Counted from the first letter of the stretch, positions 1 through 7,680 are shown. The stretch is DNA of 9,376 nt from Syntrophaceae bacterium (GCA_014874425.1 JACWAG010000226.1:1-9376), one strand, 5' to 3'. Numbers and translations are program-made. The notes: generated by a model not told the origin, from the sequence alone.

Positions 1-62
1 GAGACAGTTCCTAGACCTCCCGCCAAAATAAATGCGGTAAAATCAAAACTGTTTTTTGGCAT
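1..62 (-). CDS. Partial CDS, possible nucleotidyltransferase N-terminus
   Basis: The gene begins at an ATG (complement of 60-62) and runs off the left edge of the window, so only about 20 residues are visible. They read MPKNSF, then a hydrophobic strand and the motif FILAGGLGT. LAGGxGT/LAGGxSxR at the very N-terminus is the nucleotide-binding signature of NTP-transferase folds, such as MobA-type molybdopterin guanylyltransferases and sugar-1-phosphate nucleotidyltransferases. The arginine usually following GT appears to be valine here, which weakens the call. The frame is also open upstream of this ATG, and no good Shine-Dalgarno is visible, so the start is uncertain. It lies 28 bases downstream of the E1-like gene on the same strand and could be co-transcribed with it. 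MobA would fit that neighbour, but this is inference from a fragment. Confidence 0.4.
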   Translation of the reverse strand, partial: MPKNSFDFTAFILAGGLGTV

Positions 63-90
63 GAACAAATACTTAAATAGTCCGGGCTCA

Positions 91-861
91 CTATGAATTA
101 ATTTTTTTACAATCACAGTTTGGGTTTGGTTTGACAGGGACAACGTGAAACTGGTTTTTCCAAACATCAATCACAAGTATACCGGGAATAGCGCTTTCGA
201 TGTCCCCCACCATAACCTTAAAGGCTTCCGTCACCTGAACAGACGCTACCAAAGACGCTACCGAGGAGAGTACGCCTACAGTGGCCGCCTTGGCATGTCC
301 GACAATACTCGAAGGGTCGGGCCATATGCAGCGCAAACAGGGGGTCCTTCCCGGAATGATCGTCATCACATTACCTACAGTCTCTACAGCGCCGCCGAAT
401 ATATATGGTATTTTAAGATCGACAATAGCATCGTTCACAATGAACCTGGTTTCTGAATTGTCCAGCGCATCCACTACTAGGTCAATTCCATCCAGCAAAC
501 GATAAATGTTTGTTTTAGCTATCTCCTCATTTATCGCGTCAATCTCGACATTTGACGCCACCGACAGCAGATTGATGCGGGCGGCGTGCGCTTTGGGAAT
601 CCCTAGCGAAACATCGATCTCATTGTAGAGTATTTGTCGGTGGAGATTGTGTAACTCCGGAGCGTCTTTATCAACAATTCTCAGAAAACCGACACCTGCC
701 CTAGCCATGAGAATACAAATCGTTGATCCCAAAGCTCCGAGTCCGGCAACAAGTACACGAGCTTTTTGTATCTTGTCCTGACCGGTTTGCCCAACCACCT
801 CCAACAGAATATGTCGACTATAACGATCCGGTGTATCCTGCATTTGAAGCTCAGTAGTCAT
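91..861 (-). CDS. ThiF/MoeB/HesA-family E1-like adenylyltransferase
   Basis: This family uses ATP to adenylate the C-terminal glycine of a ubiquitin-like sulfur carrier (ThiS, MoaD or a relative), priming it for sulfur loading in thiamine, molybdopterin/tungstopterin or amino-acid synthesis. Seen in the 256-residue form: RYSRHILL near the N-terminus, the nucleotide-binding GLGALGS (40-46), the HRQ arginine (R75) with the downstream GIPKA lysine (K90), and DALDNSETRFIVND (131-144) with the Mg/ATP aspartates. There is a first zinc cysteine pair CLRC (C175, C178). The second pair is CDC (C249, C251) rather than the usual CxxC. Length matches the ThiF/MoeB core without a rhodanese domain. The start is unclear: ATGs lie at 861 and 843, and a TTG at 915 extends the frame. 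None has a strong ribosome site. I chose 861 because it places RYSRH about 12 residues in, as is common in the family. No carrier protein is visible nearby, so the pathway cannot be fixed. Confidence 0.9.
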   Translation of the reverse strand: MTTELQMQDTPDRYSRHILLEVVGQTGQDKIQKARVLVAGLGALGSTICILMARAGVGFLRIVDKDAPELHNLHRQILYNEIDVSLGIPKAHAARINLLSVASNVEIDAINEEIAKTNIYRLLDGIDLVVDALDNSETRFIVNDAIVDLKIPYIFGGAVETVGNVMTIIPGRTPCLRCIWPDPSSIVGHAKAATVGVLSSVASLVASVQVTEAFKVMVGDIESAIPGILVIDVWKNQFHVVPVKPNPNCDCKKINS

Positions 862-1182
862 AAAGGTGGTTAGGAGGCTTTTCCAGGTCTTCCCACACAA
901 TTCCAAGCCTATCAAGGAAACATGGTCCGAGCCACCCGAACAGGCTTCGCTAGCGAGTGTGGCTATCCTCGAGTCCTTTAAGAATCTAAACTACATATAT
1001 AAAATATGTCAACGTCAAAGCAAGAAACTATATCAACTGACTACAGACAAAATGACGCAACAGTCACTAGCTTTAGCTTAATATTTCAAATGTTTGAGCA
1101 CGAATTGAATTTTGCCGGATAGATTTTGGAACAAGCGTATGCTATAAAATGGTCAGCTTGGAATTCGAGAGACCCCTGGATA
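862..1182. promoter_or_regulatory. Divergent intergenic region with small inverted repeats
   Basis: This non-coding stretch separates the minus-strand E1-like gene from the plus-strand secreted-protein gene, so promoters for both should lie here. Visible symmetry: AGCCAC (930-935) pairs with GTGGCT (959-964) and encloses the 10-base perfect palindrome TCGCTAGCGA (947-956). Separately, ACATAT (993-998) pairs with ATATGT (1004-1009) across a five-base loop. Either could be an operator or a leader hairpin. No T-run follows, so neither looks like a terminator. I found no convincing -35/-10 pair, and no ORF here reads like protein. Confidence 0.3.
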
Positions 1183-1761
1183 ATGAGATCGTACTTTCGC
1201 ATAGTAGCTTTAATATTTTTTGCGCATTTGGGGTTTAGCGCATTTGATTGTGTAGAACCACAGGACTTCCCATACCTGGCGCCGGTAGCCCCTGAGTTTG
1301 ATGGGGGCGCGCAGATGAGAGGACCAGGAAAATCGCAGCCGCAAACAGGGATTGGGAAAATCGCCCCAGTTACCCCTGAGACCATGAAGAATTTTGGTTT
1401 CGGGCCTTCGACCGAAAGCGCTGAAGAGCAAGTCGTATCAAATCCACCCGCTACCTCAAACTATTATCCTAATCCCACGGCAAACGGAGCAAACCGGGCC
1501 CACACTCCACCCCGGTCGACAGTCAGGAGAGAACCGGCCCCAGTGGGCGCACCGACGCGCCAGATCCCATCTGTTCAGCAACAGCAACAAATTGATTGTT
1601 CCCAGTATCCCAGGTTGATAGCAAGCGCACGGTCAGAAGCGGAAATGCAGATTACGGCCCGATATTACCTTACTTGTCTCTTAAAACAAGGTTGGCTCAT
1701 GGAAAATGCCCGGACACAAGTTATTCAAACAGTTGAAGCCGCAGTTAGGGGCAATCGTTAA
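1183..1761 (+). CDS. Hypothetical secreted protein with Pro/Asn/Gln-rich linker
   Basis: I do not recognise this 192-residue protein. The N-terminus MRSYFRIVALIFFAHLGFSA has a short basic head and a hydrophobic core typical of a Sec signal peptide, with cleavage likely near residue 20. C23 is not in a lipobox. Residues about 40-135 are rich in proline, asparagine, threonine and glutamine and end in a run of five glutamines, so they are probably disordered. Residues about 137-190 look helical and contain the cysteines C139 and C165, which could form a disulfide in the periplasm. The start is chosen at the ATG at 1183 because it begins the signal peptide. An in-frame TTG at 1126 would add 19 residues ahead of it. 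The ribosome site is weak (GAGAGA at 1166-1171). It is convergent with the small membrane-protein gene, 28 bases away. Confidence 0.7.
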   Translation: MRSYFRIVALIFFAHLGFSAFDCVEPQDFPYLAPVAPEFDGGAQMRGPGKSQPQTGIGKIAPVTPETMKNFGFGPSTESAEEQVVSNPPATSNYYPNPTANGANRAHTPPRSTVRREPAPVGAPTRQIPSVQQQQQIDCSQYPRLIASARSEAEMQITARYYLTCLLKQGWLMENARTQVIQTVEAAVRGNR

Positions 1762-1789
1762 TCACGACAACCGGCCCAGATCATTTAAA

Positions 1790-1978
1790 TCACTTCCGTC
1801 TCATTCTAAAGTTGATCCAAATATAATATGTGGTTACACCGACCAATATGAGCCAAACCAGTATCAGTCCAGTCAATTCTTTCTGATTGAAAATACCGGT
1901 CCAAACAAACCAGATGATCCCGGCCGTCCAGATAAGAATCCATAGTAATCCGTAATATGGACTCTTTATTTTTTTCAT
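1790..1978 (-). CDS. Small two-helix membrane protein, Trp-rich
   Basis: This is a 62-residue protein that I do not recognise. Two hydrophobic segments (about 10-30 and 36-56) are joined by a short polar turn NQKE. The N-terminus (MKKIK) and C-terminus (RMRRK) are both strongly basic, so the positive-inside rule predicts both ends in the cytoplasm. Six tryptophans in 62 residues is high. An AAGGAA ribosome site sits seven bases upstream of the ATG on this strand, which supports a real gene despite its size. It is transcribed divergently from the radical SAM gene and convergently with the secreted protein. Function is unknown. Confidence 0.65.
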   Translation of the reverse strand: MKKIKSPYYGLLWILIWTAGIIWFVWTGIFNQKELTGLILVWLILVGVTTYYIWINFRMRRK

Positions 1979-2006
1979 CCGAAGATTCCTTTAAGAAATG
2001 TTAGTT

Positions 2007-2036
2007 TTGACAATAGTTACTTTTCTAGAATTTAAG
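2007..2036 (+). promoter_or_regulatory. Candidate sigma-70-type promoter for the radical SAM run
   Basis: A perfect -35 hexamer TTGACA lies at 2007-2012. The best -10 candidate is TTTAAG at 2031-2036 with an 18-base spacer (4 of 6 to TATAAT). It lies in the divergent gap before the GTG start at 2174 and would give a leader of roughly 130 bases. The weak -10 keeps confidence low. Confidence 0.35.
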
Positions 2037-2164
2037 ATCTCAATCTTGTGGTATTTATTTACCAGGTAGTCATAAATATAGATAGTCGACGCTTTAAAGG
2101 TCAACCTGCTGTTTACACGATCATTCGAAAATATGACAAAAAAAGAAAAGGCCTGAATAGATAT

Positions 2165-2168
2165 GGAG
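2165..2168 (+). promoter_or_regulatory. Ribosome binding site deciding the GTG start at 2174
   Basis: GGAG is followed by a five-base spacer and GTG. The alternative in-frame GTG at 2048 has no purine-rich site upstream. The 42 residues it would add precede the point where B12-binding radical SAM proteins normally begin. Confidence 0.6.
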
Positions 2169-2173
2169 TCAAA

Positions 2174-4561
2174 GTGAATCTCATTTTCATAAATATCAAT
2201 CATGACGTAGGATATGAGTCTTCTGAAAGCATTCCCATTTCCCTCAGTTATATACTGGCTTTTGCAGAAAAACACGGATCCAAAGGTATAATCCTGGATG
2301 ATCTTCAAGATCGACCACTAAGCTTGTCGGAACTGGAATCATGGATACAGAAAGTCAAGCCCTCAATTATAGGGTTTACCGCGTATCAAAGCACAATGGA
2401 GCGCATCCGGTTTTATGCCCGCCACATAAAATCTAAACACCGGGAAATAATAGTAACACTGGGAGGGCCTCAGATTGTCGGCATGCCTTCCGGGGCCCTT
2501 GAAAGTCTGCCTGATGTTGACATTCTTATACATGGTGAAGGCGAAGTTGTATTTCTAAACCTCATAAAGTCGATCGAAAGTGGCGTCGAACTGACTGGTG
2601 TAAAAGGGTTAAGCTATCGGAACGGGGAGAAAGTTTTTAGCAATGAGGATTCACCGGACCTCCCGGATGATCTGGACACTTATCCCTCGCCTTATCTGAC
2701 TGAGATCTTGAATCTTCAGGGAAAAGATACTGCTATCATGCTTTCATCCCGGGGATGCAAACACAACTGTTTATTCTGTATAACTCCGAGCGTCTGCAAA
2801 GGACGCATCCGTTATCATTCGGTTGATCGAGTGATTCAGGAAATGGAATTTCTCAGCCAGCTCGGTATAAAGAGATTTTGGTTTGCAGACCCAAATTTCA
2901 CGGAGAACAAAGCTCGTACTCTACAAATCCTTAATGAAAAAATTAATCGTAATATAACGACACCGTTCTGGCTACAAACCCGATCCGACCTCGTGGATGA
3001 GGAGCTGCTCAATGCGCTCAAGACAGCCGGCGCGGATACCATAGCTTTCGGCCTGGAATCTGGCAGCCCTGAAGTGTTGAAAAAGACCAGGAAAGGTATT
3101 CTTTTAGAAAAAGTTGAACAAAACATAGCTTATGCTCAACAAATAGGATTGGGAACTGAACTCTTTACAATCTTCGGACTGCCTGGGGAAACGGTTGACG
3201 ACGCAAGAGCGACGATCAGCTTTGTGAAATCGCTTAATATACCTGTAGAATCAAACTCGGGTTCTCAGCAGATGCAACTTTATTTTGGCTCAGTATACCA
3301 AAGTAGATGCGCAGACTATGGTTTCCATCCCTTCAATAGATGGAAACCAAACTATCTTTCGATTGGCGACCAATACGAAACTGATAAAATGAGTTCTCCC
3401 GAGATTCGAAAAGTTAGAAACCTTTGGGCCCTAGCCAATGAACAGCTTAACCGGGATGTCTATTACAAACAGAGGGTTTTTGAAATACTGGACTTTCTGT
3501 TAAGTTCACGAGAAGACTTACAGGATGAGCTTGATTATTACGTTTATGGCGTCCTCGCTTCAAACGCGATTGAAGAATTTGAATTATTAAAGGAATTTCT
3601 AATTGGGTTTAAGGACTTGACAGGGGACCAGGATTCGGTTCAGGAACTTATCTCAGGACTAATTTTATTTCATGAATCGGATGAACCTTCCGGGCCTTCT
3701 GACAGAATCATATTTGATTCAAGAAGTTATATTGGCGGGGTCCCGTTTACAGGCATTTCGGGCAAATATTGGGACGTGCTTTTAGGCAGAGGGTTATTAC
3801 TGCCATCATTTGAAGAAGGATTGCTTGGATTGACAGGAGGGCAGGAAGCACAATTCGAATTCAGTTTTCCAAATGACTATTTTCAGACTGAGTTACAAGA
3901 TAAAACTGTTGAAATCCGGGCAAAGATTCACAAAATTTTCAAGACAATCCAACCTGAGTCCATAGATGATGTCCTGAGTCTATCTAAACAAAACCATTAC
4001 GACTTTCCTGACCTGGATTTTCTCCGAACTGAAAATGAAATTCTTTACTATCTTTGTCTCAGAGACGCTGATCCTCAGATATTGTTGAGGACTCCCGGTC
4101 ATTTTCTGGCGCTGTCCCACATGTTTGCCAAGCTGGGCAAACTCAAAAGAGTGACAGAACTGGCTAATCTACTGTTAGGCAAACCTCATGCTCTTAACGC
4201 TATAGCCGATACCTTGGCGGCCTCCGGGAAATTTGATCTGGCGCTCAAATATTATGAGGCAATAGGCGCGGCCGTGCCATCGAGCCTTTTGAAAAGGGTC
4301 CGGATTCTTCTCAAAACGGAGCGACCAGCGGAGGCATATGAGCTTTTAAAACGTGCTCCCCATTCACAGGACCTGGACTATCAGGAAGCGCTGTTCGAAT
4401 GTCTCAAATTTGCCACGCCGGAATCACCGAAACTGTCATCTCTCGGAGACCAAGTGTTAAACTTGAAGGCCCGGGCCGCAATTGAAAGAGAATCTCTACC
4501 CAAACCTGGAAAACGATATCCAAAACCGATCGTTCATGGGGCGTCTCGTTTTAATCAGTAA
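2174..4561 (+). CDS. B12-binding-type radical SAM protein with TPR-like C-terminus
   Basis: This 795-residue protein starts MNLIFININ, as B12-binding-domain radical SAM enzymes typically do (GTG start). Residues about 1-130 form a Rossmann-like cobalamin-binding-type domain ending in TLGGPQ (95-100) and HGEGE (120-124). The classic DxHxxG cobalamin-ligand motif is not visible, as in many of this class. The radical SAM core spans about 188-400: SSRGCKHNCLFC supplies the CX3CX2C cysteines C195, C199 and C202 for the [4Fe-4S] cluster and SAM. FGLESGS (292-298) and IFGLPGET (333-340) are the later core motifs. Residues about 400-640 are unassigned. Residues about 643-730 contain alternating helices (GKLKRVTELANLL, SGKFDLALKYYEAIG, RPAEAYELLKRAP) that resemble TPR repeats, suggesting a protein partner. 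The family methylates or rearranges unactivated carbons; the substrate here is unknown. It is the first gene of a run with the crotonase and dienoyl-CoA reductase, the next start lying 61 bases downstream. The product is cytosolic and probably oxygen-sensitive. Confidence 0.88.
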   Translation: MNLIFININHDVGYESSESIPISLSYILAFAEKHGSKGIILDDLQDRPLSLSELESWIQKVKPSIIGFTAYQSTMERIRFYARHIKSKHREIIVTLGGPQIVGMPSGALESLPDVDILIHGEGEVVFLNLIKSIESGVELTGVKGLSYRNGEKVFSNEDSPDLPDDLDTYPSPYLTEILNLQGKDTAIMLSSRGCKHNCLFCITPSVCKGRIRYHSVDRVIQEMEFLSQLGIKRFWFADPNFTENKARTLQILNEKINRNITTPFWLQTRSDLVDEELLNALKTAGADTIAFGLESGSPEVLKKTRKGILLEKVEQNIAYAQQIGLGTELFTIFGLPGETVDDARATISFVKSLNIPVESNSGSQQMQLYFGSVYQSRCADYGFHPFNRWKPNYLSIGDQYETDKMSSPEIRKVRNLWALANEQLNRDVYYKQRVFEILDFLLSSREDLQDELDYYVYGVLASNAIEEFELLKEFLIGFKDLTGDQDSVQELISGLILFHESDEPSGPSDRIIFDSRSYIGGVPFTGISGKYWDVLLGRGLLLPSFEEGLLGLTGGQEAQFEFSFPNDYFQTELQDKTVEIRAKIHKIFKTIQPESIDDVLSLSKQNHYDFPDLDFLRTENEILYYLCLRDADPQILLRTPGHFLALSHMFAKLGKLKRVTELANLLLGKPHALNAIADTLAASGKFDLALKYYEAIGAAVPSSLLKRVRILLKTERPAEAYELLKRAPHSQDLDYQEALFECLKFATPESPKLSSLGDQVLNLKARAAIERESLPKPGKRYPKPIVHGASRFNQ

Positions 4562-4622
4562 AACGATAAACACACAGGCAAGAATTTTCCAATTCGAGAT
4601 CACAAAATCTGGAGACAAAAGC

Positions 4623-5456
4623 ATGGTCGAACAAAATGAGAAACTAAAGAAACTCGTCACTTACCACAAAGAAGGCGTTATCGGGTTTATAACACTCAAC
4701 AGACCGGAAAAACGCAACGCTATGAACGTTGCGTTGTGGGATTCACTGAACGACGCAATAGGAGACGCTGAGAAGGATCCAGAGGCTAGGGTCATAATTG
4801 TTAGAGGCGAAGGAAGGTCATTTTGCGCTGGTCTGGATTTGAGTCCTGAAAATGATCTGATTCCGATGATTACAGCTAATCCTTCAGCTAGTCAGAAAGT
4901 GACTTTTTACAAAATTGTCAGACGAATACAAGGTTATCATACAAGGTTGGAAAGGTTGTCCCAACCGACTATAGCATGCATCCACGGGCACTGTTTGGGC
5001 GCCGGTCTTGAACTTGCCTTATGTTGTGATTTTCGGTTGTGTTCCAGTGAGACACTTTTCGGACTTCCGGAAGCCACACTGGCCATAATCACCGATGTGG
5101 GCGGACTTCAGCGTTTACCAAGAGTGATCGGTCAGGGGCACGCCAGGGAAATTGCGTTTCGAGGTCATAGATTTGACGCTCAGCGCTCTCTTGATATCAG
5201 CCTCGTAAATTATGTATACCCCGATTACAAGACACTGGAAGCCGAGACCATGAAAATAGCTCAAGAGATAGCCGACAACCCACCTTTGGCCGTACAGGGG
5301 GCCAAGGACGTGTTTCTTTATAACAAAAACGTCCCTATTGACCAGGCTCTCGATTTCAATGCGGCTAGATCATCCATGATAATGCCGTCCGAGGACATCT
5401 TTGAAGCTTTTGGCGCTTACATACAGAAGAGAAAGGGCAATTTTAAGGGCGCATAG
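4623..5456 (+). CDS. Enoyl-CoA hydratase/isomerase family, dienoyl-CoA isomerase-like
   Basis: This is a 277-residue crotonase-fold enzyme. NRPEKRNAMN (26-35) is the N-terminal family motif. FCAGLDL (67-73) and GHCLGAGLEL (122-131) supply the oxyanion hole for the CoA thioester carbonyl. From memory of mammalian ECH1 (delta3,5-delta2,4-dienoyl-CoA isomerase), its active-site Asp, Glu and Asp fall on E130 (in GLEL), E150 (in LPEATL) and D158 (in TDVGGLQRLP). The segment DVGxLQRLP is nearly identical to ECH1. This favours dienoyl-CoA isomerisation over simple hydration, although Glu replaces the first Asp. The C-terminus (SEDIFEAFGAY...KGNFKG) is typical of the family. The ATG at 4623 has GGAG eight bases upstream; the frame is open further upstream but overlaps the previous gene. 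Next comes a 2,4-dienoyl-CoA reductase, a natural partner in unsaturated acyl-CoA breakdown. A hydratase acting on cyclic dienoyl-CoAs is an alternative. Confidence 0.88.
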   Translation: MVEQNEKLKKLVTYHKEGVIGFITLNRPEKRNAMNVALWDSLNDAIGDAEKDPEARVIIVRGEGRSFCAGLDLSPENDLIPMITANPSASQKVTFYKIVRRIQGYHTRLERLSQPTIACIHGHCLGAGLELALCCDFRLCSSETLFGLPEATLAIITDVGGLQRLPRVIGQGHAREIAFRGHRFDAQRSLDISLVNYVYPDYKTLEAETMKIAQEIADNPPLAVQGAKDVFLYNKNVPIDQALDFNAARSSMIMPSEDIFEAFGAYIQKRKGNFKGA

Positions 5457-5510
5457 GAGATCCAACAAGAAAATTATAATATTGAACTTTTTTTTGTCAT
5501 ACATTTAACC

Positions 5511-5516
5511 AGGAGG
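5511..5516 (+). promoter_or_regulatory. Perfect Shine-Dalgarno fixing a TTG start
   Basis: AGGAGG is followed by five bases and TTG at 5522. The reading frame from this TTG begins with MITKLFEPIKIG, exactly where old yellow enzyme-family proteins start, so the rare TTG codon is well supported. Confidence 0.85.
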
Positions 5517-5521
5517 CCAGA

Positions 5522-7525
5522 TTGATAACTAAACTTTTTGAACCAATAAAAATAGGACCTGTTGAACTCAAAAACCGGGTCGTCATGACTGCGATGCACT
5601 TAAACTATTCACCCAATGGTCTGGTTAATGATCAGTTCGTAGATTTTTACACAGCCAGAGCGCTGGGCGGCACGGGCTTGATTGTTGTTGGCGGAGCTGA
5701 AATTAATGATCAATCCTCGGGTGTCCCTTTAATGCTTGCCATCAAGGATGATTCATTCGTGCCCGGTTTGAAACGTTTCACAGACGCTATCCATGAAGCC
5801 GGAGCAAAGACCGCTGTGCAATTATATATGGCGGGAGCCTATTCTTTCTGCGGCCTTAAGGGTTTGCCTACCTTGGCCCCATCCGAATACACGAGCCTCT
5901 TTACGCGTCAAAAGACGACGGCTATGACATTGGACGATATTTATCGAGTTCAGGATGACTTTGTCAAAGCTGCTCAAAGGGCTGAGAAGGCTGGATTCGA
6001 CGCTGTGGAAGTCCTAGCCTCCGCAGGATATCTGATATGCCAGTTTCTATCTCCCAAAACGAACAAGAGAGAAGATGAATATGGTGGATCATTAGAGAAT
6101 AGGATGCGTTTTGGCCTCGAGACGATATCCAAAGTTCGGGACGCTGTCAGCAAAAGTACTGCCGTCATTGTCAGGGTAGCAGGCAATGACTTTGTCCCGG
6201 GAAGCCATACTAATAGGGAGTCCAGAATATTCGCTGCAGGGGCTGAAAAAGTCGGGGCTGACTGCATTAATGTCACTGGCGGCTGGCACGAAAGCAGGGT
6301 CCCTCAAATCACAATGGACCTGCCTCAGGCTGGTTTTGTCTACTTGGCCCGAGGAATCAAGGAGAGCGTAAATCTCCCTGTGATAGCTTGCAACCGAATT
6401 AATGATCCGTTTGTCGCCGAAGAGGTCCTGAAGGAAGGTGTAGCCGATTTGGTTGGTGTCGCAAGAGGTTTGATCGCTGACCCTGAATTTGTAAATAAGG
6501 CCAAGGACGGTCGGGCGCCTGAAATCAGACGTTGTATAGCCTGTAATCAAAGGTGTTTTGATCATGTTTTTCAGCTCAAGCCTGTGGGCTGCATGGTGAA
6601 CCCTCGCGCCGGCAAAGAAGCTTCCACTGTTTATGCGCCAGCCTCAGAAAAGAAAAAAGTTCTGATTGCGGGAGCGGGTCCCGCTGGTTGTGAGTTGGCG
6701 GTAATCGCTGCAGAAAGGGGCCACCAGGTTATCTTGTGTGATAAAGAAGCTGAAATCGGCGGCCAAGTAAGATGGGCGGCTGAACCAACAGGTAAGCATG
6801 ATTTCCACTATCTTTTCGATTACTATCGCGCCGTTCTACCGAAATTCGGTGTGGATTTAAGACTTGGCGTCGAAGTCACGCCGGACATTGTTTCCAAAGA
6901 GAAGCCGGACGTAGTGGTTGTAGCCACTGGAGCGGCGCCATTCAAGCCACCCATAGACGCTGTGGAAGCCCCCAACGTTTATCAAGCATGGGACGTGCTT
7001 AGCGGAAAGGTCCTAACCGGTAAAGATGTAGTCATCGTCGGTGGCGGATCCGTAGGTCTCGAAACCGCTATCTGGCTTGCATCCAAAGGCGCCATCTCAC
7101 CAGAACAATTATATTTCCTAACATTGCATAACGCTGAGTCAACTGAGGTTCTCCGGGAACTGATGTTAAAGGGGATCAAAAACGTCACAGTAATAGAAAT
7201 GGCCCGAAAAATGGCACAGGATGTCGGGCCTTCAACTCGATGGGTACTAATGAAAGAGCTTGAGATGAGGGGTATAAAACTGATCACTCAAGCCAAAATG
7301 AAAGATATCCAAGAAAATGCCGTCGTTTACACGGACGCTGAAGGAAATGATGTCACTATAAAGAGCGACTCCGTTGTACTGGCCATGGGGTCGCGCCCTG
7401 AAAATTCGCTTGTCAAGGTCCTCGAAGACTCAGGTTTCAACGTAATAACTATCGGTGACGCTAATAGATGTGGCAAAATTGGTGACGCCCTTGATGATGG
7501 GTTCGCTCTGGCGTGTCGGATTTGA
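5522..7525 (+). CDS. fadH: 2,4-dienoyl-CoA reductase-like flavoenzyme (FadH/OYE family)
   Basis: This 667-residue enzyme matches E. coli FadH in length and layout and would reduce 2,4-dienoyl-CoA with NAD(P)H, passing electrons FAD to [4Fe-4S] to FMN. Residues 1-330 are the FMN TIM barrel (FEPIKIGPVELKNRVV start). Y170 (in SAGYLI) and H256 (in GGWHESR) correspond to the FadH catalytic Tyr and His. The cluster motif CX2CX3CX11C is complete at C338, C341, C345 and C357, followed by MVNP. GAGPAG (384-389) is the FAD Rossmann motif and GGGSVG (507-512) the NAD(P) one. TIGDA (643-647) is the C-terminal FAD motif. It follows the dienoyl-CoA isomerase-like gene by 65 bases, probably in one operon, and a hairpin terminator lies 119 bases downstream. 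A clostridial-type 2-enoate reductase, which shares this architecture, is the main alternative, but the isomerase neighbour favours an acyl-CoA substrate. The TTG start has a perfect ribosome site. Confidence 0.9.
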   Translation: MITKLFEPIKIGPVELKNRVVMTAMHLNYSPNGLVNDQFVDFYTARALGGTGLIVVGGAEINDQSSGVPLMLAIKDDSFVPGLKRFTDAIHEAGAKTAVQLYMAGAYSFCGLKGLPTLAPSEYTSLFTRQKTTAMTLDDIYRVQDDFVKAAQRAEKAGFDAVEVLASAGYLICQFLSPKTNKREDEYGGSLENRMRFGLETISKVRDAVSKSTAVIVRVAGNDFVPGSHTNRESRIFAAGAEKVGADCINVTGGWHESRVPQITMDLPQAGFVYLARGIKESVNLPVIACNRINDPFVAEEVLKEGVADLVGVARGLIADPEFVNKAKDGRAPEIRRCIACNQRCFDHVFQLKPVGCMVNPRAGKEASTVYAPASEKKKVLIAGAGPAGCELAVIAAERGHQVILCDKEAEIGGQVRWAAEPTGKHDFHYLFDYYRAVLPKFGVDLRLGVEVTPDIVSKEKPDVVVVATGAAPFKPPIDAVEAPNVYQAWDVLSGKVLTGKDVVIVGGGSVGLETAIWLASKGAISPEQLYFLTLHNAESTEVLRELMLKGIKNVTVIEMARKMAQDVGPSTRWVLMKELEMRGIKLITQAKMKDIQENAVVYTDAEGNDVTIKSDSVVLAMGSRPENSLVKVLEDSGFNVITIGDANRCGKIGDALDDGFALACRI

Positions 7526-7542
7526 CAACTAGAAATGGGGTT

Positions 7543-7571
7543 GAACTCTTAACCGTTCAGCTCTTGAGTTC
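7543..7571 (+). repeat. Small inverted repeat after the reductase gene
   Basis: GAACTC (7543-7548) pairs with GAGTTC (7566-7571) across a 17-base loop, shortly after the reductase stop. There is no T-run, so it is probably not a terminator by itself. It could protect the 3' end of the message. Confidence 0.25.
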
Positions 7572-7644
7572 TAAAGACAGAAGTTAATACGCCGGTTCTG
7601 ATTAATGCCCCCCTTTCCGAGTGATTTAATGTAAAGCCCATAAA

Positions 7645-7680
7645 AAAACTGTAATTAAGAAATTCCTTAATTACAGTTTT
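7645..7680. terminator. Hairpin terminator, probably bidirectional
   Basis: A 15-bp perfect stem (7645-7659 with 7666-7680) encloses a six-base loop AAATTC. The stem begins in an A-run and ends in TTTT, so it could work in either direction. It lies 119 bases after the reductase stop and is the likely end of the radical SAM/crotonase/reductase transcript. Only three of the 15 pairs are G-C, weaker than a usual intrinsic terminator. Confidence 0.55.

Noticed and set aside
239..262. Tandem 12-base near-repeat (AGACGCTACC twice) inside the E1-like gene, encoding VASL/VASV
   Set aside because: The family has the same number of residues between GVL and the following Gln, so this is not an insertion. 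It is an ordinary helical sequence with similar codons.
866..1081. 71-codon plus-strand frame across the divergent gap
   Set aside because: It overlaps the E1-like gene start, has no ribosome site, and its product has no protein-like pattern.
1086..1431. Two minus-strand frames opposite the secreted protein
   Set aside because: They are antisense shadows with low-complexity, cysteine/proline-biased products. The plus-strand frame has the signal peptide.
2048..2173. N-terminal extension of the radical SAM protein from GTG 2048
   Set aside because: No ribosome site precedes it. The GTG at 2174 has GGAG at ideal spacing, and the family begins there.
1991..2308. 105-codon minus-strand frame over the radical SAM start
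   Set aside because: It overlaps the well-supported radical SAM N-terminus and its leader, and has no recognisable domain.
6092..6565. 157-codon minus-strand frame inside the dienoyl-CoA reductase gene
   Set aside because: It lies wholly antisense to conserved catalytic residues. It is open only because of the codon pattern of the real gene.
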